From: SZUA-37 sp964472525
GTDB lineage: Bacteria > Pseudomonadota > Gammaproteobacteria > UBA6429 > Thiohalophilaceae
Direction: 5' to 3'
DNA: 64,000 bases
Assembly (NCBI GenBank): GCA_964472525.1
Contig: CAYYLL010000002.1
Span: forward strand, 124,001-188,000
In this document: positions 44,157 to 50,941 of the stretch, piece after piece
How the letters are laid out: each line of letters opens with the position of its first letter
Position numbering within the stretch: position 1 is the first letter of the stretch
Notes under the pieces: generated by a model
The model's database searches: none
Told to the model about the DNA's origin: nothing
The model's input: only the letters and a program-made list of their open reading frames with translations
Position numbers and translations under genes: made by a program

Positions 44157-45290
44157 GTGCCTTTTCCCCATATTCTATTGTTACTAAGTTTTGTCTTGTT
44201 TTTAATGGGATGCAGCATTGACTTAAAAAAACACTTTAGTGCCTCAGAAACTAAAATGCGTCAAGGTTGGCCAAATACTGATTTTTCGAAACGAAGTATC
44301 ACTTTTGATGAAATTCTTTATCAGGCTCTACCCAAAGATGCTATTCCTGCCATTGATAAACCGGTTTTTAAACCAATTTCAGAAATAGGCTGGATTAACG
44401 CTAATGAGCCAGTGATCGTTCTGGAGCAGGGGGATGTTGCAAAAGCCTATCCCCTGCAAATTATGATTCACCATGAGATTGTGAATGATCGGATTAATGG
44501 CGTACCGGTAGCCGTTACCTTTTGCCCGTTGTGTAATGCATCTATTGTTTATTTGCGCACTGTCGATTCGAAGGTACTGAATTTTGGTGTAAGTGGTTCA
44601 TTACGGAAAAGCGATCTGGTAATGTACGACCGCCAAACTCAGAGTTGGTGGCAGCAATTTACCGGCAAAGGGATTGTTGGTCGTTATAATAAGGTTAAAT
44701 TAAAAACACTGCCTTCTAAAGTGATCGCCTATAAGGATTTTGTTAAGACTTATCCTAACGGGAAAATTTTATCACGAGAAACGGGTTATAACAAAATGTA
44801 TGGCGAAAACCCATTTAGCGGTTATGATGATATTAATGAATCACCTTTTTTATATTTTGACCCACAGGATCCACGTTTATCGCCGATGACACGAGTGTTG
44901 GCCGTTACCCGAAATAAAAAACACCGTATTTATCCTTTACCCGTATTAAAAATTAATCCTGTTATCAATGACACCTTTAATGGTTTACCGTTAGTTGTGT
45001 TCAGTAAAAAAGGCATGTTTTCTGCCGTGGATAAACAATGGATTGATGATTCTCGGCGTATTCCTGCTGCGGTTGCCTATGATCGTCGTTACCAGAACAG
45101 GGTGTTAACATTTCAATCTGTGCAGAGTAAAATTCTGGATACACAGACTCACAGCGAATGGAATATTTTAGGCCACGCCATTTCTGGCCCATTGAATGGT
45201 GCCAAGCTTAAATCTGTTGGCAGAGGTGTGCATTTTTCTTTTGCTTGGTTAGCATTTCAACCTCAATCTGATATTTATTCTCAACGCTAA
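44157..45290 (+). CDS. DUF3179-domain lipoprotein
   Basis: A 377-residue protein starting at GTG, with a signal peptide ending in a lipobox (LFLMGC). The body is a DUF3179 domain: AYPLQIMIHHEIVNDRING, then VTFCPLCNASIVY with a C-x-x-C pair, FGVSGSLRKSDLVMYDRQTQSWWQQFTGKGI, and a C-terminal repeat of the same layout (NPVINDTFNGLPLVV). The family is widespread in marine and halophilic bacteria; its function is unknown. It stands alone between the MCP pseudogene and the copper oxidase pair. Confidence 0.88.
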   Translation: MPFPHILLLLSFVLFLMGCSIDLKKHFSASETKMRQGWPNTDFSKRSITFDEILYQALPKDAIPAIDKPVFKPISEIGWINANEPVIVLEQGDVAKAYPLQIMIHHEIVNDRINGVPVAVTFCPLCNASIVYLRTVDSKVLNFGVSGSLRKSDLVMYDRQTQSWWQQFTGKGIVGRYNKVKLKTLPSKVIAYKDFVKTYPNGKILSRETGYNKMYGENPFSGYDDINESPFLYFDPQDPRLSPMTRVLAVTRNKKHRIYPLPVLKINPVINDTFNGLPLVVFSKKGMFSAVDKQWIDDSRRIPAAVAYDRRYQNRVLTFQSVQSKILDTQTHSEWNILGHAISGPLNGAKLKSVGRGVHFSFAWLAFQPQSDIYSQR

Positions 45291-45706
45291 CTTCTTTAAT
45301 ATCTTCGTTTTCTGTCATTGATAATTTCTTATCTTTGTTTTTGCTGTTATTGATTTTTTACAGTGTTATATCTTTCCAAATTGTGAACTTCATTATATAT
45401 CAATCATCGTTAATTATTAGTTCGTTAATAGCATCGATTTCTTTGGTTTTTTTTATGTGATCAATATGACCGTTTGTTGACAAACTTATCAGCTCTGTCT
45501 ATATTTTAATCACCTTGAGAAAGTTCTACACACACAGCCAGTTCTATACTGGTAATAATAATAATAATGAGTGGAAGCTTTACATCCTTCTAACGTTATC
45601 AATTTAAAAAACCTTTCGTAAGAAAAGGTGTTAGCACATGCGTCATTTTTATTGGCGTAGGTCGCTTGTTGTCTCCAGTTTTCTTCCGATATCTAAGGAG
45701 GACATA
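45291..45706. other. 416-bp intergenic region before the copper oxidase pair
   Basis: It holds one strong promoter (45477-45505) with an overlapping inverted repeat, a five-unit TAA/AAT tract (45555-45570) and a small hairpin-forming segment (ACCTTT-N6-AAAAGGT near 45609-45630) in the long leader. I see no open frame with a ribosome binding site. Confidence 0.5.
45472..45505 (+). promoter_or_regulatory. Promoter of the multicopper oxidase pair with overlapping operator
   Basis: TTGACA (45477-45482), 17 bases, TATATT (45500-45505): near-consensus sigma70. GTTTGT-TG-ACAAAC (45472-45485) is an inverted repeat covering the -35 box, suggesting repression. The predicted leader is about 200 nucleotides. 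Confidence 0.6.
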
Positions 45707-46750
45707 ATGAAACGTCGTACGTTTTTAAAATTTAGTAGTGCCAGTGCAGCGGCTGCATTCACCGGAACAGCCGGTTTAATCGCGTGGCAACCCCGCGCAC
45801 ATGCAGCAACCATCAGTAAAGAAATTTGGATTACAGAAGGCACGATTACACAACCCGATGGTGTGGATGTGTATTTTAGAGGCTTTAGTGGCAGTAATGT
45901 GAATCTGGATGTGCCCGGTCAGGTGTTAGTGATGGCGGTGGGAGACACTTATAACCTCACTATTCATAACAGCCTAAATTCATCGCATAATTTTGTGGTG
46001 GATGAATTGGGTATTAACACGTCGATACCGGCAGGTAGTACACGCAGTGTAACGATCGCTGCCAGTAATCCGGGTACATTTATCTATTACGACAATAGTG
46101 ATTTGCCCAATAACCGTTTAGTGGGCTTGCATGGCGCACTCGTTGTCTTCCCCAGTGGAGCTAATACAGCCATTGAAGCCGGTCGTGATATGCCCATCCA
46201 TGATTTTGTTTGGTTATTTCATGATATTGATCCTGTTTGGCATGATGCAATTCGTCGTGGTAATAAACCCCCCAATAATTATGTGCCAAGATACTTTACT
46301 TTAAATGGCTTAAACGGGCGGCCACCAGGTGCGGTAGGGGCCCATGATCCGGCCGTTGACAGTATGGTTGACCCACGTACCGCTCTGCATGGTGCTTTAG
46401 GTGATCGTACTATGGTGCGCTGCATCAATACCGGCCGAGCCCAACATGCTGTGCATTGTCATGGCAATCACATGGAATGGTTAAGCCTTAATGGAAAGCA
46501 ACGACAAGATGTCTGGTTAAAAGACGTGATTGCCTTAGATGGTAATGGTGGCCGTATTGAATTTATCTATCCATTTGAAACGCCCCCTGATGCTTGGCCA
46601 CCGATTGATAATAATACATTCATTCAGGCCGAAGCCGAAGGTAGGCATACCGCTTATCCGATGCACTTACATGACGAAATGACTCAGACCGCCGGTGGTG
46701 GTCTATACATGTTTGGTGCGTTAACCGATATTTACTTTAATTCGAAATAA
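45707..46750 (+). CDS. Multicopper oxidase subunit with Tat signal (first of a split pair)
   Basis: A 347-residue protein with a twin-arginine signal (MKRRTFLKFSSAS, hydrophobic stretch, AHA cleavage). The start at 45707 is fixed by AAGGAGG eight bases upstream. Two cupredoxin domains are visible. The first lacks copper histidines. The second carries HCHGNHMEW and, near the end, YPMHLHDEMTQTAGGGLYMFGAL. Copper ligands expected of a full oxidase are incomplete; the rest are in the gene 10 bases downstream. It would fold in the cytoplasm and be exported by Tat. Substrate unknown. Confidence 0.85.
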   Translation: MKRRTFLKFSSASAAAAFTGTAGLIAWQPRAHAATISKEIWITEGTITQPDGVDVYFRGFSGSNVNLDVPGQVLVMAVGDTYNLTIHNSLNSSHNFVVDELGINTSIPAGSTRSVTIAASNPGTFIYYDNSDLPNNRLVGLHGALVVFPSGANTAIEAGRDMPIHDFVWLFHDIDPVWHDAIRRGNKPPNNYVPRYFTLNGLNGRPPGAVGAHDPAVDSMVDPRTALHGALGDRTMVRCINTGRAQHAVHCHGNHMEWLSLNGKQRQDVWLKDVIALDGNGGRIEFIYPFETPPDAWPPIDNNTFIQAEAEGRHTAYPMHLHDEMTQTAGGGLYMFGALTDIYFNSK

Positions 46751-46760
46751 GGAGGAACAA

Positions 46761-47765
46761 ATGATGGGCAGAAGAAATATGGGCGGTGGTGGTGGAATGA
46801 ACAATGCGTGTTACATTTATCCAGTTGCAAATATACCAGCATTAGATCCAAATCCCGATGTGCTGTTTCAACGGATGGTAGATATGAACATTCCATTGAC
46901 AATGGATGATGGCAACGTGGTTAATATGTGGGGTTTTGCCGACACAGCGGCTGGTGGTCAGGGTGGAATGGGCGGAGGAGGAATGGCGGCAGCCACTTTC
47001 CCATCGGCTGCCATGCGTGTGACCGAAGGGCAGGTAGTGCATACGCAATTACAGGTTGGAATGATGCTGTACCACACCATTCATCATCATGGGATAGAAC
47101 CTGAATATCGTAGTGATGGCGTTGGCCACATTTCGTTTGATGTGAATAGCCAATATACCTACCAGTGGCGACCTGCACATGCCGGTACTTATTTTTATCA
47201 TTGTCATACCAACACAGTTTTACACGCAGAAATGGGCATGTATGGCGCATTGATTGTTGACCCGCCAGAAGGTATTGGTACTCTGTTCTCGGGTGGCCCA
47301 ACGTATGACGTAGAAGCCTTTTGGGTTGTCGATGAAATTGATTCATCATGGCATACTCTGCCGTGGACAGCCGGTACCTGTGGTGGTGATGTGGGACTCA
47401 ATGATCTTAATCCGGATTACTTCGTGATTACTGGTGTTGACGGCAGTGGCAACAGCGCTATGAACACGCCACCCATTTCAGCCACCGTACAAGTTGGTCA
47501 AAAGTTATTGGCACGTTACATTTGTGCTGGCTACCATCCACAACGAATGCGTTTTGGTGGTTTAACCGGAACACTCTACATGTCTGATGGGCGACCTTTA
47601 CCGAACCCACAACAAATCACTGAAATTAGTGCGGTATCGGCGGAGCGTTACGATATTATTTTCGAACCAACGCAACGTGGTACGTATTTAATTGAAACCG
47701 ATATTCTTCATTGGGTAACTGGTAACGTGTTGGGTACCACGCGAACGAGTATTACAGTGGTTTAA
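46761..47765 (+). CDS. Multicopper oxidase subunit without signal peptide (second of a split pair)
   Basis: A 334-residue cupredoxin protein starting just after a perfect AAGGAGG. It begins with a Gly/Met-rich tail (GRRNMGGGGGMNN) and has no signal peptide. Copper motifs are HTIHHHG at about residue 112 and FYHCHTNTVLHAEMGM at about 150, the latter a type 1 plus trinuclear ligand block (His-Cys-His, His, Met). A second Gly/Met-rich loop (GGQGGMGGGGM) may hold extra copper. Because its partner carries a Tat signal, co-export as a preformed complex is the simplest reading. The pair forms an operon. Confidence 0.85.
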   Translation: MMGRRNMGGGGGMNNACYIYPVANIPALDPNPDVLFQRMVDMNIPLTMDDGNVVNMWGFADTAAGGQGGMGGGGMAAATFPSAAMRVTEGQVVHTQLQVGMMLYHTIHHHGIEPEYRSDGVGHISFDVNSQYTYQWRPAHAGTYFYHCHTNTVLHAEMGMYGALIVDPPEGIGTLFSGGPTYDVEAFWVVDEIDSSWHTLPWTAGTCGGDVGLNDLNPDYFVITGVDGSGNSAMNTPPISATVQVGQKLLARYICAGYHPQRMRFGGLTGTLYMSDGRPLPNPQQITEISAVSAERYDIIFEPTQRGTYLIETDILHWVTGNVLGTTRTSITVV

Positions 47766-47798
47766 TTAAATAGAAAATTCATATTTAAGGATAAAAAC

Positions 47799-47821
47799 GG
47801 GGGGCAAAAGCCTCCCTTTTT
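47799..47821 (+). terminator. Rho-independent terminator after the copper oxidase pair
   Basis: GGGGGGC-AAAA-GCCTCCC followed by TTTTT: a 7-bp stem with one G-T pair, about 35 bp after the second oxidase stop. Confidence 0.8.
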
Positions 47822-47850
47822 GTTGGTTGGAATATTTCAGAATAAAAAAT

Positions 47851-47874
47851 CCAGCGTAGAAGGAACTACGCTGG
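47851..47874. terminator. Second hairpin, terminator-like on the minus strand
   Basis: CCAGCGTAG-N6-CTACGCTGG is a perfect 9-bp stem. On the minus strand it is followed by ATTTTTTA, as in a terminator. No minus-strand gene lies to its right for many kilobases, so it may block antisense transcription or stabilise transcripts. The rest of the 450-bp gap (47766-48215) shows no gene. Confidence 0.5.
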
Positions 47875-48215
47875 AAAAGAGTGTGTTAATAACACGGGAA
47901 TAATCTATTAAACACACCGGCTCTCAAGGAATACAGAGAATATCGTTTCAATTTTTATTTAACATTAAGAATTCCTCTATTTCACTAACACAGAGTTAAA
48001 TAAAATACGTGAATTCAAGTTGCAAGTGCAACAGTTCGTTTATTCTCATAAAGATAAAGTAATTTTATACAATAAAAATTTGTGAATTAATAACATCTGA
48101 ATGCGATTGGCTGATATTATTGGGCTGGTCAACTCTTTTAGCGACAAGAATTTTTAATTCGGATTAATATTTGTAGCGATGATTGATGTTATTTATTAAT
48201 TTGGAGTTAAACGTA

Positions 48216-48509
48216 ATGAAGTGCCTAGTTTTTCGGTGCAGCCATAAAGAAGAAATGTATCTTTATCTTCCCTATCAAGATGATGAAGCCGCACTTCTTA
48301 AAACATTACCAGACGATTTATTAAAATTGACGGGGCGTTTAGAAAAAGCACTAGAGCTAGAATTAACACCTGAACGCAAGTTAGCGCGAGTTAAAATTGA
48401 TGATGTGTTGACGGCCTTACACGATAAAGGATATTACTTGCAAATGCCGCCCAATACAGTGCTTATAAAAGATCAGTCGATGTTGCATAATCCGTCTGAT
48501 TCTTTTTGA
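48216..48509 (+). CDS. ycgL: YcgL family protein
   Basis: A 97-residue protein of the YcgL family, found almost only in gammaproteobacteria. The N-terminal CLVFRCSHKEEMYLYLP and the C-terminal DVLTALHDKGYYLQMPP block are characteristic. The start at 48216 has GGAG nine bases upstream and gives the usual family N terminus; an in-frame ATG further up lacks one. The function is unknown. It ends 27 bases before another small gene, probably cotranscribed. Confidence 0.92.
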   Translation: MKCLVFRCSHKEEMYLYLPYQDDEAALLKTLPDDLLKLTGRLEKALELELTPERKLARVKIDDVLTALHDKGYYLQMPPNTVLIKDQSMLHNPSDSF

Positions 48510-48536
48510 CTACATGCGTTGAATGAGGTCAATACG

Positions 48537-48884
48537 GTGACAATCAATTTACGCAATGTGGTTGATGTGTGGAAAACACCTGAGTTTAACGACATACTAA
48601 AAACAGAGCTTGAGAAAATGGGTGTTGATGAACTTCCATTACAACGGGGTTTATCCTTTAGTAATATTGCGCTAGATACAGATCTCAAAGTGATACTTCT
48701 GTCTTCTGTCGAAACGAGTAGCAGTATTATTGTTAAAGCCAGCATCTTTTATACAGGACTTATTTTAGGATGTCATTGTGCCGACGATCCCTCACCAGTG
48801 GATGAACAAAATGAGTATTGTGAAATACAGCTTGATATTCAAAAAACATCAGGCAATACCATTATTGGTTTATTGTTCAATTAA
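48537..48884 (+). CDS. Small conserved-looking protein of unknown function
   Basis: A 115-residue, soluble, acidic protein I cannot assign. It begins MTINLRNVVDVW, has an alpha/beta pattern with hydrophobic strands (VILLSSVE, SIIVKASIFYTGLILG) and two cysteines (GCHC) in the C-terminal half, and ends in IIGLLFN. GTG 48537 is preferred as the start because GAGG lies 8 bases upstream; an in-frame TTG at 48519 is an alternative. It lies 27 bases after ycgL. Confidence 0.6.
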   Translation: MTINLRNVVDVWKTPEFNDILKTELEKMGVDELPLQRGLSFSNIALDTDLKVILLSSVETSSSIIVKASIFYTGLILGCHCADDPSPVDEQNEYCEIQLDIQKTSGNTIIGLLFN

Positions 48885-49083
48885 TCTTTAAAAATTTTAT
48901 TTTTTGTACAGACATTTCGTTGTTCTAACTCAATAACATCGAATCTGGTAAAGCGTTTAATGTGCCACGAAAATTATGGGATGTTTATTCCTGTTTTGGT
49001 GTGTTACATAATTATTAAATCGGAGAACGACGATATTAGATCAATCAAAACAACAATTAAAACTAAGTTTATTTATTTTAAGT

Positions 49084-49690
49084 ATGGTTACACTGGTATT
49101 TGTACTGAGTCTGTTTATCTATACAACCGCACATGCGGCGAGTAAGGGAGATTGGCTGATGCGATTTGGTGCAGCAGTGAGTCCAAATGATTCAAGTGGT
49201 ACCTTATCCGGGGGCACCTACAGTGGGTGTGGTAGTGGGTTCAGACACTCAGGCATTTGCAAATATCAGCTATATGGTTAAGTGATAATATTGCTCTGGA
49301 ATTGCTCGCTGCAACGCCATTTGAACATAAAATATCTGCAACGGGTTCACTTTCGGGTGAAATTGCGACGGTTAAGCAATTACCGCCAACATTAAGTTTA
49401 CAATCCCACTTTTTGCCAAACAAATCGATTAGCCCTTATTTTGCTGCAGGTCTTAACTACACCACCTTTTTTGATGAGCAGGCGACAGCAGTGATAACCA
49501 GTATTAGCCTTAAAGATTCATGGGGTTTAGCTTTACAGGTTAGTGCAGACTTTGAAATGAGTAAAGACTGGTTTGCTAATTTAGACTTACGTTATATTAA
49601 CATTGACACAACAGCACAACTAACCTTGGGACGGTCGATGTGACTATTGCCCCATGGGTATTCAGTGCGGGGGTTGGGTTTAAATTTTAA
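49084..49690 (+). pseudogene. ompW: ompW pseudogene with several frameshifts
   Basis: Three frames together read as an OmpW barrel. After a signal peptide (VLSLFIYTTAHA) and KGDWLMRFGAAVSPND, an extra G in a G run near 49208-49212 shifts the frame. An extra A in GTTAAGTGAT near 49280-49284 shifts it again, before SDNIALELLAATPFEH, LPPTLSLQSHF, GLNYTTFFDE and DLRYINIDT. A third shift near 49622-49632 precedes GTVDV and the final WVFSAGVGFKF. An in-frame ATA at 49033, eight bases after GGAG, may be a lost ATG start upstream of 49084. Confidence 0.85.
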
Positions 49691-49810
49691 TTTATAATCC
49701 CCTGATATTCCATTAACGGAACCTTTGCCAAGGATGGCATCCATTAGAATTTGCAAGTTGTGGGGTAAATATGATCCGTAAATTAGATATACATAATGAT
49801 GGTGTCACAA

Positions 49811-49835
49811 CATGGCCGTCCGTTTGACGGCCATG
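49811..49835. repeat. Strong perfect hairpin in the 49691-50115 intergenic region
   Basis: CATGGCCGTC-N5-GACGGCCATG, perfect 10-bp arms. It has no T run on either strand, so it is not a classical terminator. It may terminate with Rho, protect RNA ends, or bind a protein. The 425-bp gap otherwise contains only the FNR-controlled promoter at its right end. Confidence 0.6.
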
Positions 49836-49998
49836 AAAGGGTTGAAAAGTTTTTATGCTAGATAGAAAATCTGGAATGTGGTGTTGATAGGTTGACGCAA
49901 TCATTTTATCAGCTACCCTAAAGTGAGTGAATCGGAATAAATTTAATAATAAGCTAATATATCGGACAAAAAAATCAAATTTAGAATTAATTAATATA

Positions 49999-50039
49999 TT
50001 GATATAGGTCAAGGACTAACCAATTGAATAGAGTATGGT
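49999..50039 (+). promoter_or_regulatory. FNR/ANR box and promoter of the respiratory operon
   Basis: TTGAT-ATAG-GTCAA at 49999-50012 matches the FNR consensus TTGAT-N4-ATCAA at 9 of 10 positions. A TATGGT -10 box at 50034-50039 puts transcription start near 50046, so the box centre lies close to -41.5, the class II activation position. This predicts induction of 50116-59590 when oxygen is low. Confidence 0.7.
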
Positions 50040-50115
50040 CAGAGTTACTGAAATAGCTTATATTTATATATTATAAAGCTAAGATAATAATCAAATAAAA
50101 CAGTGAGGGAATAAT

Positions 50116-50841
50116 GTGAAAAAGAAACGATATCTGATATTACCCATCTTACTTTCTGGATTTTTGCTAATTGGGTGCAGCAAAAAAACAGATGAAAATG
50201 ATAAAACAACGTCTTCAAACGAGACATCGAGTCAGCCAAAACTTGTTGGCGTACCCGTTAATATTGACCCTGTTTTAGCGGAAGCTGGCAGAGCTTTATA
50301 TAACCAGAATTGTGTCTTCTGTCACCAAAAAGATGCAATAGGTAAACCGGGGTTTGCTCCATCACTCACTAATAAAGAATTTTTGAGTGCCGCCTCTAAT
50401 AAATTCTTAATGGGAACGATACGTGACGGTCGCGTTGGAACAGGAATGCCACCTTTTTCTCATCTTGGACGCAAAAAAGTTGAAGCGATTGTGGCATTCT
50501 TGCGTTCACATGCCAAATTATCCGATGTGTCGGCTTCGATTAATGCAGAACCTGAAGCCCATGGGGATCCGCGTTTGGGGCAAATCTGGTTTGATGAAAT
50601 TTGCAGTACTTGTCATGGTGAACATGGTGATGGTTATTCAGCGGGCAGTACGGGTACAGCCATTGGTAAAGTGGGTTTTTTAAATAAAGCATCGGATGGG
50701 TTTATTCGCTATACGATTGAAAAAGGTCGTTCTAATACGCGTATGCGTAGTTTTACAGGCTCAGCAGGCTTGGCCGCTTTAACCGATAAAGAAATTGATG
50801 ACATTATCGCTTATTTGCGCACGGTGCCTAGCAAAAGCTAA
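50116..50841 (+). CDS. Diheme cytochrome c lipoprotein
   Basis: A 241-residue protein with a signal peptide ending in lipobox LLIGC (Cys21). Two cytochrome c domains follow: CVFCH at 66-70 with a later MPPF methionine, and CSTCH at 163-167 with a later RMRSF methionine. GTG start with GAGGG six bases upstream; the overlapping ATG reads into a stop. It is first in the operon with the molybdoenzyme. It could be the electron donor or acceptor that replaces NapB; that is inference. Confidence 0.9.
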   Translation: MKKKRYLILPILLSGFLLIGCSKKTDENDKTTSSNETSSQPKLVGVPVNIDPVLAEAGRALYNQNCVFCHQKDAIGKPGFAPSLTNKEFLSAASNKFLMGTIRDGRVGTGMPPFSHLGRKKVEAIVAFLRSHAKLSDVSASINAEPEAHGDPRLGQIWFDEICSTCHGEHGDGYSAGSTGTAIGKVGFLNKASDGFIRYTIEKGRSNTRMRSFTGSAGLAALTDKEIDDIIAYLRTVPSKS

Positions 50842-50941
50842 ATGAAACACGATACCACGCGAATAAAGTTGGTGAATAATTTTAACGCATTCGCAAAGAC
50901 AGAATTACTCAATATCGAACTCAGTATAGAGGGAGTTAGAA

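Noticed and set aside
42271..49690. Frameshifts explained only by sequencing error
   Set aside because: Long genes such as the 1373-codon and 946-codon frames are intact, and the damage includes a large deletion and a truncation, so genuine decay is more likely; reads would settle it.
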